Origin: Litorilinea aerophila | GTDB taxonomy: Bacteria; Chloroflexota; Anaerolineae; Caldilineales; Caldilineaceae | Direction of reading: 5' to 3' | Assembly (NCBI RefSeq): GCF_006569185.2 | Contig: NZ_VIGC02000020.1 | Coordinates: 51,731-115,730, forward strand | DNA: 64,000 nucleotides | Program-made: the position numbers and the translations under genes | In this document: positions 17,360 through 26,272 of the stretch, one piece after another | Layout of the letters: each line of letters starts with the position of its first letter | Numbering within the stretch: position 1 is the stretch's first letter | The notes under the pieces: generated by a model | Seen by the model: only the letters and a program-made list of their open reading frames with translations | Databases searched by the model: none | Told to the model about the DNA's origin: nothing

Positions 17360-19333
17360 TTATTTCTGGCGGGCGTTCTGACGCCGTTCCAACTGCACCC
17401 CGATCATGGCCAGCAGAGTATCCACGTCGATGGGCTTGCTGATGTAGTCGTCTGCCCCCGCTTGGAGACAACGTTCCGCGTCCCCAGCCATGGCCAGGGC
17501 CGTCAAGGCGATAATGGGCATATCATCCAGTGATTTGTCTGCCCGGATTCGCCGAATGGCCTCCAGGCCATCCATCACCGGCATCTGAATGTCCATTAGA
17601 ATCAGATCGGGTCCTTCGCTCCGGGCCCGGTCGATGGCCTCCTGGCCATTTTTGGCCAGGAGCACCTGGAACCCTTCCAGGTGCAGGTAGTCGGAGAGAG
17701 CCTCTGCGTTGAGATCGTTGTCTTCGGCCAGCAGGATACGGCTCGGCCGGTTTTGGGGTAGCTCGGAGGAGGTGCCGTTCCCCTGGGCCTCCTCCGTCTG
17801 CTCCACTCCTGCCGAGGCGGCCTGGATCCCCTCGCGCAGCTGGATGGTGCCTGCAACCGTCCCTTCGGCGGGCTCTGGCTCCCAGGGCAGGGAGACGGTA
17901 AAGCGGCTCCCCTGGCCCACCTGGCTTTCCACGGAGATCTCCCCCCCATGCATCTGGGTCATGCGATAGACCAGGGACAAGCCCAGGCCGGTACCGCTAT
18001 ACTGTCGGGTGTATCCGCTGTCGAGCTGGGTAAATGGCTTGAACAACTTGGGTAAATCTTCCTCGGCGATGCCGATGCCCGTGTCCCACACGGTGAAGTG
18101 GACCCGCTGGTTGGCTGGGTCCCCCTTGACCTCCAGACCGACGGACCCACCCGGATCTGTGAACTTGACTGCGTTGCTGAGCAGGTTCACCAGGATCTGG
18201 GTCAGCCGCTTGTCGTCCGCCCGTACGGTGGAGACGGCCGGATCCAACTGGAGGGAGACGGCGATTTGCTTTTTCTCTGCCATCTCCTTGATGAGGCGCA
18301 GGCTGGCCTGGGCGATGGGCTCCACCGCCACGGGCCAGATGTCCAGCTCCAGGCGGCCGGCTTCGATCTTGGCCACGTCCAGGATGTCGTTGATCAGGGA
18401 GAGAAGGTGGCGGCCGCTCTCTTCGATGTTGAGCACAGAGCGAAGCTGTTTGTCGCTGATGGGCCCGTACACCCCTTTTTTGAGGGCCTGGGCCAGAAAG
18501 AGGATGGCGTTCAGGGGGGTGCGGAGCTCATGGCTCATGCTGGCCAGAAAGTCATCCTTGGCCCTGGAGGCCCGGGCCAGTTCCGCATTGGCGGCGCTCA
18601 GTTCGGCCGTTCGTTCGGCCACCCGCTGGGCCAGGGAGGCCCGTTCTGCGGCCAGTGCAGCTTCTGCTTCCCGGCGCAACTGTTCATTACGGTGGGCCAC
18701 CACCAGCTGTCCGCAGGTGGAGAGGACCGGCTGCAGAAACTTGACCCACGGTTCGCCGTAGCCGCCGGGACGATTGGCGATGCCCACCACGCCCACGGCC
18801 CGTTCTCCCTGGTAAAAGATGAGGCCCAGGTAGCTGTCCGGCAGCCAACCCTGGATCTTCTCATCCCCGATCTGGCCAGGGCGCTGGCTCCAGCTCAGCG
18901 GTTCCCGGTTGCGCAGGGTGAGCCGATAGAGCTTCTCCATGACCCGGGCCAGGTCATTGTGCCGCCCCCCGCGGGCCAGGTGAACCCGGATGGGTCTGGG
19001 GGGGCCTGTCTGGCCTTCCACAGCCGGCACTTCCCAGATGAAGCCCTCTTCGCTGGCGCTGAGATCCAGCAGGCCATCCAGCAGATTGGCGAAGATGCGG
19101 TCGGCATCCATGCCCGAGACGAATTGGAGCTGGGCGTTGCTGAGGAGGGTGAGGAGCGCGTTATTCATGCGCAACTCCGCCTCTGCACGCCGTCGTTCCG
19201 CCATCTCGTTGTAGAGAAGGGAGTAGTAGTGGGTTTTGGTCGCAGCGACCAGGGCGGCAGCCGACTCAGATGATGCTGACACAGAGGGGCCCCTCGTGGA
19301 TTGGGATTCAGGTACAGACGATTCGAGGTTCAT
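17360..19333 (-). CDS. Hybrid sensor histidine kinase (GAF-like, HisKA, HATPase, receiver)
   Basis: A 657-residue cytoplasmic kinase without obvious TM helices. A GAF-like sensor region lies at about 50-215 (LSNAQLQFVSGMDADRIFAN through AVGVVGIANRPGG), then a coiled coil, and an H-box with phospho-His268 (FLASMSHELRTPLNAILFLA). The ATPase boxes are intact: QILVNLLSNAVKFT, DTGIGI and GTGLGLSLVYRM. A C-terminal receiver holds acidic residues AEDND, phospho-Asp581 (LILMDIQMPVMDG) and a switch Lys in ISKPID. A TTG seven codons earlier is an alternative start; neither start has a clear SD. The gene ends 32 bp before the GGDEF/HD-GYP gene. Signal and partner are unknown, but position and domain homology tie it to the c-di-GMP proteins on both sides. 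Confidence 0.9.
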   Translation of the reverse strand: MNLESSVPESQSTRGPSVSASSESAAALVAATKTHYYSLLYNEMAERRRAEAELRMNNALLTLLSNAQLQFVSGMDADRIFANLLDGLLDLSASEEGFIWEVPAVEGQTGPPRPIRVHLARGGRHNDLARVMEKLYRLTLRNREPLSWSQRPGQIGDEKIQGWLPDSYLGLIFYQGERAVGVVGIANRPGGYGEPWVKFLQPVLSTCGQLVVAHRNEQLRREAEAALAAERASLAQRVAERTAELSAANAELARASRAKDDFLASMSHELRTPLNAILFLAQALKKGVYGPISDKQLRSVLNIEESGRHLLSLINDILDVAKIEAGRLELDIWPVAVEPIAQASLRLIKEMAEKKQIAVSLQLDPAVSTVRADDKRLTQILVNLLSNAVKFTDPGGSVGLEVKGDPANQRVHFTVWDTGIGIAEEDLPKLFKPFTQLDSGYTRQYSGTGLGLSLVYRMTQMHGGEISVESQVGQGSRFTVSLPWEPEPAEGTVAGTIQLREGIQAASAGVEQTEEAQGNGTSSELPQNRPSRILLAEDNDLNAEALSDYLHLEGFQVLLAKNGQEAIDRARSEGPDLILMDIQMPVMDGLEAIRRIRADKSLDDMPIIALTALAMAGDAERCLQAGADDYISKPIDVDTLLAMIGVQLERRQNARQK

Positions 19334-19778
19334 TTGTATAAAAAAGCCGGCCAAGCATGCCGGAGTGATAAATTCTCAGTCCGTGCAGAATAAGAATATA
19401 CGAAAACCAATTCCTAGCATAACCCGACACCCCTAACGGCGTATCGTCCAGATGTGTCGTTATCATTTACGACAAAAGTATGAGATGGACTAATGAATTT
19501 GATGGGTTGACGACGAGGCCGGGCTCCGTTCAGAGGGATCCCTGCTGGAGCCACGGAAGTGCCACAAGGATAGATCAAACCAGGCAGAAATGCAACTCAC
19601 CTGGCTGGAGGGCTGGAGGGGGTATGGCTCAAGAGCGTCGGCGCAGGATGTAGGGACAGGGGCCCGGGGCGGGAGCTCTCCTGGGCGCCGCCCTGCCCGT
19701 GATTCCTCCGTGATTCCGACGATTGTGATGTGAACTATACCTGGCTGTAGGCTGGAGGCCAGAGGAACTGCAGGAAGT
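19334..19778. other. Intergenic region without recognised content
   Basis: 445 bp separate the kinase start from the stop of the next gene. I see no ORF with coding character, no strong hairpin followed by T-run, and no repeat shared with the rest of the window. It must carry the promoter for the leftward kinase gene, but I cannot point to a convincing one. Confidence 0.4.
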
Positions 19779-22016
19779 TTATTGGAGCGCCGTGGCCTCT
19801 TGACCCACGGCGTTGACGATCAGTGCCGTACCGTACTGGCGAATCACCCGGCCAAAGCTTTCCACGACCCGGGGATCGAACTGGGTCCCTGCCTGCTTCT
19901 CGACCTCAGCCAGGATCTCCTCCGCAGCCAGCCCCCGCCGGTAGGCCCGGTCCGAGGCCATGGCCTCCACCGCATCGGCCAGACCGATGATGCGGGATTC
20001 CACCGGGATCTCCTCCCCAGCCAGGCCGTCCGGGTAGCCCAGGCCATCATAGCGTTCATGGTGATGCCGGATCAGGGGGGCCAGACCTCGCAAGTGCTGG
20101 AACTTGGATAACATCTCCGCGCCGATGATGGGATGGTGCTTGATGACCTCGTACTCTTCCGGCGTCAATCGCTCGGGCTTCATCAGGATGGCCTCGGGAA
20201 TGGCGATCTTGCCGATGTCGTGAAAGAGGGCGGCCCGCCGGGTCCGCTCCACCTGCTCCGGGGGCAGACCCATAGCCTGGGCTGTCAATGCTGCATAGGC
20301 GGCCACTTGCCGGGCATGGGCCAGCATATTGGGGTGCAGCAGATATTCGGCCAGGGTCTCGTCATCCAGCTCTTCCAGGCGAGTGCCAAAGAGGAGCGCG
20401 CGCCGGGGCGGCGAGGACGCCTCCTGACGCGCCGGCTGACCCAGGCCCGGAGCCTGACTCATCTGGCTGGCCTCAGGCTGGGGATGCCAGGGCAGGCTCA
20501 GGATCAGGCATTCCCGTCCATCCTCTCGGCGCACCTGGATCTGCCCGCCGTGGAGTTCTGCCAGGCGTCGGGCAATGGCCAGCCCCAGCCCCCGGCTGAT
20601 TTTTTCAGCCTCCGGGTCTTCGGCCCGGCCGATTCCCCCCGTTTCTTCCTCCTGGCGGGACGAGGAGACGGCATGGACGGCGATGCCCTCGTCGGCGTCC
20701 AGACCGTTCTCGCCTTTGGCCGTATGCCAGATGGTAAAGAGGATCTGCTCGTTTGCCTCGTGGACCGTCACCTCCAGGCCCAGCTGGCCATCGGCAGGCG
20801 TGGCGCGGGCGGCGGCGGTGAGGAGGTGTACCAGGATCTGGGTCAGCCGCTTTTCGTCGCCGACCAGGGTTCCGACCCGGGGATCCATCTGCAGCGCCAG
20901 GTGGAGGTTTCGCGCCTGGACGGCTGGACGGATGGCGTGGGTGCTGGCCGCGCAGAGGTGGGCCACATCCACGGAGTGCCGCTCCAGGGACAGGCGATGG
21001 GCGCCCAGCCGGGCCACGTCCAGAATGTCGTCGATGAGTTGGAGGAGGTGTTCGCTGCTCTGGCGGATGTTGCTCAGGGCACGCTTCTGGGCGTCGGTCA
21101 GCGGGCCATAGGCCCCCCGCTGGATCATCTGGCAGGTGAGGAGGATGGCGTTGAGGGGGGTACGCAGGTCGTGGCTGATGCCGGCCAGGAAGTCGTCTTT
21201 GGCGCGCAGGGTGTGGAGGAGGGTGGTGTGGGCGCGGCTCAGCTCGGCGGTCTGTTCGGCCACCTGCCTGGCCAGCAGGGCTCGTTCGGCCAGGAGGGCG
21301 CGCTCACTTTCCCGACGCCGTTGTTCCTTCTCTTCGGCCAGCAAGATCTGCGCCAGGGTAGCCAGGGCCGGTTGCAAGAGGGAACTCCATAAGGGATCGT
21401 AGCCCTGGGAGCGGCCGGCCAGCCCCAGGATGGCTATCACCTGATCCCCGCGAACAATTGGGAGCAGCAACAGGCACAGGGGCGCGGGCAAATGGGGCTG
21501 TGCCTCGCCCTCCTGCTGGGATGCCGTCGACGGGTGCTCCTCGATGGGGAGGGTAAGGATCTGGGGCCACGACCGTTGCGAAAACGTCGCTGCCAGTTCC
21601 CCCAGATCCAGCTGGTGTAGCCCGGCGGGGGCAGGCTGCGGCCGCACCGCCCGGACGCGCGGGCGTGTCGTCACGGATGCAGGGACAGGCTGCAACACGG
21701 CTAAAAATCCCCAACGGCTCTGGGTGACCTCGACCAGTCGGTGGATCAGGTCGTCCAGGACAACGCCCGCGGGTTGCCCTTCCAGATAGTCCCGTTGGCT
21801 GGCGTTGAGGGCCTGGAGCAGCGCATTCTGTTGTTGCAATGCCTGTTGGCGCTGGCTCCACCCGGGATCGCTCTGGTGGAACAGGGCGAAGTAGCTGCAC
21901 CGCTGCGCAAGCAGGCGAATAGCCCGGGCGAGCGGTCCTTCCGGCGTTATGAGGTCTGTGGGAATCACAAACGGTATGGGCAGACTGGTGAGTGTGTCCA
22001 CCTCGTAGGCATCCAT
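19779..22016 (-). CDS. Histidine-kinase-like / HD-GYP chimeric protein with degraded ATP site
   Basis: A 745-residue soluble protein. The ATG at 22016 follows AGAGGA; a TTG eight codons earlier has no SD. A GAF-like region (about 70-225) and coiled coil lead to an H-box, phospho-His282 in DFLAGISHDLRTPLNAIL. The following ATPase region departs from the family: the N-box Asn positions are lost (QILVHLLTAAARAT), and the DxGxG loop reads WHTAKGENG, though RGLGLAIARRLAELHGG is kept. The C-terminal 190 residues are an HD-GYP domain with HDIGK and HHERYDGLGYP. The kinase half is closely similar to the hybrid kinase downstream and the HD-GYP half to the GGDEF/HD-GYP protein. Catalytic autophosphorylation is doubtful; c-di-GMP hydrolysis is plausible. 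Confidence 0.88.
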   Translation of the reverse strand: MDAYEVDTLTSLPIPFVIPTDLITPEGPLARAIRLLAQRCSYFALFHQSDPGWSQRQQALQQQNALLQALNASQRDYLEGQPAGVVLDDLIHRLVEVTQSRWGFLAVLQPVPASVTTRPRVRAVRPQPAPAGLHQLDLGELAATFSQRSWPQILTLPIEEHPSTASQQEGEAQPHLPAPLCLLLLPIVRGDQVIAILGLAGRSQGYDPLWSSLLQPALATLAQILLAEEKEQRRRESERALLAERALLARQVAEQTAELSRAHTTLLHTLRAKDDFLAGISHDLRTPLNAILLTCQMIQRGAYGPLTDAQKRALSNIRQSSEHLLQLIDDILDVARLGAHRLSLERHSVDVAHLCAASTHAIRPAVQARNLHLALQMDPRVGTLVGDEKRLTQILVHLLTAAARATPADGQLGLEVTVHEANEQILFTIWHTAKGENGLDADEGIAVHAVSSSRQEEETGGIGRAEDPEAEKISRGLGLAIARRLAELHGGQIQVRREDGRECLILSLPWHPQPEASQMSQAPGLGQPARQEASSPPRRALLFGTRLEELDDETLAEYLLHPNMLAHARQVAAYAALTAQAMGLPPEQVERTRRAALFHDIGKIAIPEAILMKPERLTPEEYEVIKHHPIIGAEMLSKFQHLRGLAPLIRHHHERYDGLGYPDGLAGEEIPVESRIIGLADAVEAMASDRAYRRGLAAEEILAEVEKQAGTQFDPRVVESFGRVIRQYGTALIVNAVGQEATALQ

Positions 22017-22041
22017 TGACGCATCCTCTACTGTTTCCAAC

Positions 22042-22069
22042 AGTATACCATCATTATTCTGATGGACAA
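22042..22069 (-). promoter_or_regulatory. Promoter of the HK/HD-GYP gene with a palindrome filling the spacer
   Basis: Read leftward, TTGTCC (complement of 22064-22069), a 16-bp spacer and TATACT (complement of 22042-22047) form a good sigma-70 promoter with a very short leader to the ATG at 22016. The spacer contains CCATCA (22048-22053), 6 bp and its complement TGATGG (22060-22065), nearly filling the space between the boxes. A second GATGGTAT at 22088-22095 matches the complement of ATACCATC at 22045-22052. This is the arrangement expected of an operator that blocks RNA polymerase. Confidence 0.55.
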
Positions 22070-22289
22070 TCCGTCAAAAACCTGTCAGATGGTATCCCGG
22101 GCAATGCACAGAACGTCATGGACCTCCAGAAGAAATCCGGAAAGCGAGGTGAGCACGGCAAGAAGAAGCGGGGAAGAGGCAACAGGGCGAAAAGCAGGCG
22201 ATTGCAATCCCCTGTACTTCACGGTAAGATTTACGGTAGGATTAAGGCATGCCTTTTGCAGGCTCCTTCCTGTGCGAGTGCAGTCTGGT

Positions 22290-22378
22290 GCTCCTACTGT
22301 CTGGTGTCAATACCACGGCAGAAATTCGGCGGCCCTGCCTCTGGTGGAAACCATCGACGAATCTCTGCCGGGATTTCA
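22290..22378 (+). repeat. Dispersed MITE-like repeat, family C, copy 1
   Basis: This copy is about 80-90 bp and matches the complement of 36841-36930. Its ends are imperfect terminal inverted repeats: AATACCACGGCAGAAATTC at the left against GAATCTCTGCCGGGATTT at the right. The middle contains GCCTCTGGTGGAAACC. It lies between the promoter region and the start of the universal stress protein gene and encodes nothing. Confidence 0.7.
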
Positions 22379-22399
22379 CTACTACCCAGGAGGTGAACG

Positions 22400-23743
22400 A
22401 TGGCCGTACGGAAAGTACTCGTGCCGCTGGAGATTTCCGAAATCAGCGACGAAATTCTACCGGTGGTGACCAACCTCTTTGAGCCGGGCAGCATCCAGTT
22501 GACGCTGCTGGCTGTAGCCCAGCCGGCTGAATCCGCCATCACGACCGACCCCTATGCCACGGCGGCGCTCCCTCCCTCCGTTTACACCACCATGGTCAAC
22601 ACCGCCGAATGGGAAAGGTACCGGGCCGGCCTGCGGGAACAGCTTCAGCAGAAAGCAGAGCGCCTCCGGGAAGCAGGGTACCAGGTTTCCATCGAGCTGC
22701 TGACCGGTGATACGGTGCGGGAAATTGTCAACTATGCCGAACAGGGGGATTTCGACCTTCTGGCCATGGCCACCTACGGACGCAAGGGGCTGAGTCGGCT
22801 GGTGTTCGGGAGTGTGGCCGAGGCGGTGCTCCGTTCGGTGACTGTGCCCATGCTCCTGGTACGCCATCAGCCCAAGGTGAGCGAGACGCCCGTGGCCGAA
22901 AAGCTACAGCCCGCCCAACCGAAAGCATCGACCTTTACCATCGTGGCCGTGACCGATGGCACGGAACACACCCAGCGGGCTGTGGTGCTGGCTGGCCACC
23001 TGGCAGAGGCCATGCAGGCCCAACTGAAGGTGCTGGTCTCCGTCCGGGGGCGCGCCGGCTCCGCCCACGCGCAGAAGGTCATGGGGGAAGTCCATCAACT
23101 GCTCCAGGGGCTGAAGATCCGCCCAGAGCTGGTCCCGCTGGTCGGGCCCACAGACGAAGTGGTGGGGCGCTACCTGGATGAACATGCGGCGGACATGCTG
23201 GTGCTGGCTGCTTTCAAGGATCGGGGGGCGGGAGGAACGGCAGATATCGGCGTCACGGCCCAGCGCCTGGTCCAATATGCCAGCATGCCGGTCATCGTGG
23301 TCAAGGGGCCCCAGCCCCAGATCCGGCGGGTCCTGGCCTGCATCAACCTGGATGATGCGCCGGTGTTGGACAGCGCCATCCAGGTCAGCAAGGCCCTCAA
23401 GGCCGACCTGCAGCTGCTCCACGTCCTGCCGCCGACCGATCGCCGGCAGGCGGAGCCGGCCCCGCGTTCCCTGGACATTGCCCTGGCCCAGGATGAACCC
23501 CGCAGCCTCTTCCTCCAGGATGCCATCTCCCTGCTGGAACGGGAAGGATACTCTCGGGATGCCCTCCAGGTGTGGCAGGGAGATCCGCTGAAAACCATCC
23601 TCCATGTGGCGCAGAAGGGACAGGTGGATCTGGTGGTGGTGGGCAACCAATCCTTTGGCGGCTTCTTCCCCGCCAGCGTGGCCAACTCGGTGGTGCGTTT
23701 TGCCCCCAAGTCGGTGATGGTGGTGCGGATTCGTCCCAGCTAG
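22400..23743 (+). CDS. Triple-domain universal stress protein
   Basis: A 447-residue soluble protein made of three UspA-like alpha/beta domains (about 1-160, 170-300 and 305-447). Each opens with a beta strand (RKVLVPLEIS, FTIVAVTDGT, RRVLACINLDD) and ends near a nucleotide-binding-type segment. The first has TYGRKGLSRLVFGSVAEAVL followed by PMLLVRH, close to the G-x2-G-x9-G(S/T) ATP motif. The middle domain lacks a clear copy, and the third has GNQSFGGFFPASVANSVV. The start is well supported by AGGAGG before ATG 22400. The repeat element at 22290 sits in its upstream region, and two direct copies of ACGGTARGATT (22221-22243) lie further up. It converges on the sensor kinase gene with an 18-bp gap. 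The stress signal is unknown. Confidence 0.88.
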   Translation: MAVRKVLVPLEISEISDEILPVVTNLFEPGSIQLTLLAVAQPAESAITTDPYATAALPPSVYTTMVNTAEWERYRAGLREQLQQKAERLREAGYQVSIELLTGDTVREIVNYAEQGDFDLLAMATYGRKGLSRLVFGSVAEAVLRSVTVPMLLVRHQPKVSETPVAEKLQPAQPKASTFTIVAVTDGTEHTQRAVVLAGHLAEAMQAQLKVLVSVRGRAGSAHAQKVMGEVHQLLQGLKIRPELVPLVGPTDEVVGRYLDEHAADMLVLAAFKDRGAGGTADIGVTAQRLVQYASMPVIVVKGPQPQIRRVLACINLDDAPVLDSAIQVSKALKADLQLLHVLPPTDRRQAEPAPRSLDIALAQDEPRSLFLQDAISLLEREGYSRDALQVWQGDPLKTILHVAQKGQVDLVVVGNQSFGGFFPASVANSVVRFAPKSVMVVRIRPS

Positions 23744-23761
23744 TCGGGGATGCCGTGGGGC

Positions 23762-25360
23762 TCAAGGGTGGTTCGCGCTCGAGTTGGGGAATTCGACGAT
23801 GAAGGTCGTGCCGGCTCCTGGTTGGCTCTCTGCCCAGACTTTGCCGCCGTTTCGGGTCACCAGGGTCTTGACGATGGACAGGCCGAGCCCTGCACCACTG
23901 CCTGCGCCCCAATAGCCATCTCGTCGGCTGCGGGCCTTGTCCACCCGATAAAAGCGGTCGAAGATGTGCGGCAGGTTTTCACGATCGATGCCGGGCCCGG
24001 TATCCTGCACTTCGATCCGGCAATAGGCGCCGCGGGTCCAGGCCCGTAGCCGGATCTGACCGCCGGCCGGCGTGTATTTGATGGCATTGTCCACCAGGTT
24101 GATCAGGATGGTCTCTAGATGCTCAGGCCATACCTGCATCTCAAGTTTGGGTGGGATGGCCAGGTCAAGATGCAGGTCGGCTTGTGCGGCGCGTCCCTGC
24201 ATCGTCTCGCCCACGCTGTGCAGGAGTGGTGCCACGTCGATCACCTCGGGGGCCGCGTCGGTCTCCGTGCCGGCCTCCAGACGGGAGAGATCCAGCAGCG
24301 TGTTGGCCAGCCGTGCAAGTCGGTCAACTTCCCGGTCAATCTCCAGCAGGTAGCGATCGGCCACGGCGGGGTCGTCTTTGGCACCCCCCAGCAGCGCTTC
24401 CGATCGCAGCTTGATGTTGGTGAGCGGGGTACGCAATTCGTGGCTGGCGTTGGCGATGAAGGCTTTCTGCTGTTCCATCATTTCCCGCAACTCCCGGACC
24501 ATGGTGTTGAACGCCTTCGCCACCGCGCCCAATTCGTCATCGGTCTCCACCGGGGCCTGGCGGGTCAAATCGCCCTGGGCGACGGCCAGGGCTGCTTCTT
24601 CGATGGCCTGGAGAGGGTGCACCAGGCGGCGGCCGAGCCAGAAGCCGATGCCGGTCATGGCGGCCAGAGCCAGCAGGCCGGTGAGGACGAGGGAGAGGAG
24701 CAACGCCCGGATTCGGTCTGTGACCTGGCTCATGGGGCGGGACAGGCGTACGATGCCCAGGATTTCGCTCCCCAGCTGGATTGGCGCAGCCACATACAGG
24801 GTGGGTTCGCCAGTGACAGGATTCGGGCGAATCGCGTGTTGCTCTCGTCCGTTCAGCGCTGCCTGAATCTCCACATGGCTGGAGGGGTCGGCGGCGTCGA
24901 TGACATCCGCGGCATCGGCCTGACTGTCGGCGATGAGATTGCCATGGTGATCCAGGATGGTGACCCGGGCGCCCGTGTCCATGGCGTAGTTGGCCGCGAC
25001 GGATTGCAAGCGTGCAACGATGGGCGCTAGGCCACCTTCACCATTCCCCCTGTTTCTGCCCTCCTCCACAGCCTCCTTCATGATTTCACCCTCATTGTGG
25101 TGCCGGCGGCTATATTCTCGAAACTCCTCTGCATAGCCGCTCAGGGGATCTTCGAAGGCGTTTGCGGCCAGAAACGCTTCCAGCTCCAGGTGATTTTCCA
25201 CCTCCTGGAATTGGGCCGCGTAGACCACCTGGCCGACCCGTGCCATGAGCAGGGCCAGTATCAGGAAGAACACCAGGCTGTAGGTGCCAATAATGCGGTA
25301 CTGAAGACTTCGTTCCCAAGGCCACCGGGCTTGGGGAGCATGGGGTTCATGCGCCGCCAT
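23762..25360 (-). CDS. Membrane sensor histidine kinase (HAMP, HisKA, HATPase)
   Basis: A 532-residue classical sensor kinase. TM1 (about 24-45, IGTYSLVFFLILALLMARVG) and TM2 (about 170-195, LLLSLVLTGLLALAAMTGIG) flank an extracytoplasmic sensing domain of about 120 residues. HAMP follows (RLVHPLQAIEEAALAVAQGD), then the H-box FIANASHELRTPLTNIKLRS, N-box ILINLVDNAIKYT, DTGPGI and GAGLGLSIVKTLV. The ATG at 25360 overlaps the response regulator's 3' end by 14 bp, so the two are translationally coupled; a GTG 17 codons earlier also exists. It should phosphorylate the OmpR-type regulator encoded immediately upstream. The ligand is unknown. Confidence 0.92.
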   Translation of the reverse strand: MAAHEPHAPQARWPWERSLQYRIIGTYSLVFFLILALLMARVGQVVYAAQFQEVENHLELEAFLAANAFEDPLSGYAEEFREYSRRHHNEGEIMKEAVEEGRNRGNGEGGLAPIVARLQSVAANYAMDTGARVTILDHHGNLIADSQADAADVIDAADPSSHVEIQAALNGREQHAIRPNPVTGEPTLYVAAPIQLGSEILGIVRLSRPMSQVTDRIRALLLSLVLTGLLALAAMTGIGFWLGRRLVHPLQAIEEAALAVAQGDLTRQAPVETDDELGAVAKAFNTMVRELREMMEQQKAFIANASHELRTPLTNIKLRSEALLGGAKDDPAVADRYLLEIDREVDRLARLANTLLDLSRLEAGTETDAAPEVIDVAPLLHSVGETMQGRAAQADLHLDLAIPPKLEMQVWPEHLETILINLVDNAIKYTPAGGQIRLRAWTRGAYCRIEVQDTGPGIDRENLPHIFDRFYRVDKARSRRDGYWGAGSGAGLGLSIVKTLVTRNGGKVWAESQPGAGTTFIVEFPNSSANHP

Positions 25361-26096
25361 CTTCCTGTGGTGCCTCCAGTTCACCGGGTGATACCAGCCG
25401 ATACCCGACACCGCGTATGGTCAAAATCAGGCGAGGGGCGCCCGGGTCGTCCTCCAGCTTCTCGCGCAGCCAGCGAATGTGGACGTCCAACGTGCGAGGG
25501 TCGCCGATCCACTCCTTCCCCCACACCTGGTCCAACAGATCTCCCCGTGGAACCACGGCTCCCTGGGCGTCAACCAGGGCCAGCAGCAAGTCGAATTCAC
25601 GTTTGGAGAGGGCGATGGGCTTGCCCTGGCGGGTGACCGTGCGCCGTTCCCGGTCGATGACCAGGCCCCCCAGCGCAATCTGGGGCGTGGCCTCCCCAGC
25701 GCCGGACGGCATGACCCCCTGCCGGTCATAGGCGACCCGGCGCAGGTTGGCGTGGATACGGGCCAAGAGCTCGCCGAAACTAAAGGGCTTGACGATGTAG
25801 TCGTCGGCTCCCAGCTCCAGCCCCAGCACCCGATCCGCTTCCTGGCCCCGGGCCGTGATCATGAGGATGGGCACGGTACTGGTCGCTCGGATCGCCCGGC
25901 AGACTTCCCATCCTTGCATCTTGGGCATCATCACATCCAACAGAATCAGGTCGGGGTGGCCTGTGCGCGCTGCCTGGAGGGCGGCTTCGCCGTCGTAGGC
26001 GGTGAGCACCTGGTAGCCGGCTCGCTTCAGTTGATAGGTGAGGGCGTCGACGATCAGTTCGTCGTCGTCCACCACCAGGATCGTCTCGTTGGCCAT
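25347..26096 (-). CDS. OmpR/PhoB-family response regulator
   Basis: A 249-residue DNA-binding response regulator. The receiver (about 1-120) has ILVVDDDE, phospho-Asp in LILLDVMMPKMQGWEV, Thr in MITARG and Lys in DDYIVKPFSFGELLAR. The winged-helix output domain (about 145-240) has LSKREFDLLLALVDAQGAVV, RGDLLDQVWG, and DVHIRWLREKLEDDP then ILTIRGVGYRLV. I prefer the ATG at 26096 (MANETILVVDDD) from receiver architecture; the frame extends to 26144. Its stop overlaps the sensor kinase start. Two 9-bp direct repeats spaced 11 bp apart lie upstream (26253-26272), the spacing PhoB-type dimers use, which suggests autoregulation. Confidence 0.94.
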   Translation of the reverse strand: MANETILVVDDDELIVDALTYQLKRAGYQVLTAYDGEAALQAARTGHPDLILLDVMMPKMQGWEVCRAIRATSTVPILMITARGQEADRVLGLELGADDYIVKPFSFGELLARIHANLRRVAYDRQGVMPSGAGEATPQIALGGLVIDRERRTVTRQGKPIALSKREFDLLLALVDAQGAVVPRGDLLDQVWGKEWIGDPRTLDVHIRWLREKLEDDPGAPRLILTIRGVGYRLVSPGELEAPQEDGGA

Positions 26097-26252
26097 GGGT
26101 TCGATCCGTTCATCCGAGATTGTGTCAGCCATCATGTCCACCATCCCATTGTATCATGAAGCGTCTCCCCGGCCGGGTGCTGTTTGGCTACCCACACCTG
26201 CATAGGGTACGTCAGATCGGATGCGCTTACATGAAGGGAAGGCTGTCTGCAG

Positions 26253-26272
26253 GTTAAGAGCATGTTAAGAGC
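26253..26272. promoter_or_regulatory. PhoB-like direct-repeat operator candidate
   Basis: GTTAAGAGC occurs at 26253-26261 and again at 26264-26272, an 11-bp period on one DNA face. OmpR/PhoB-family dimers typically bind two 7-bp half-sites with 4 bp between them, and GTTAAGA-N4-GTTAAGA fits this. A weaker TTAACATG follows at 26289. The site lies between the response regulator gene and the rightward small membrane protein gene, so it could control both. Confidence 0.5.
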
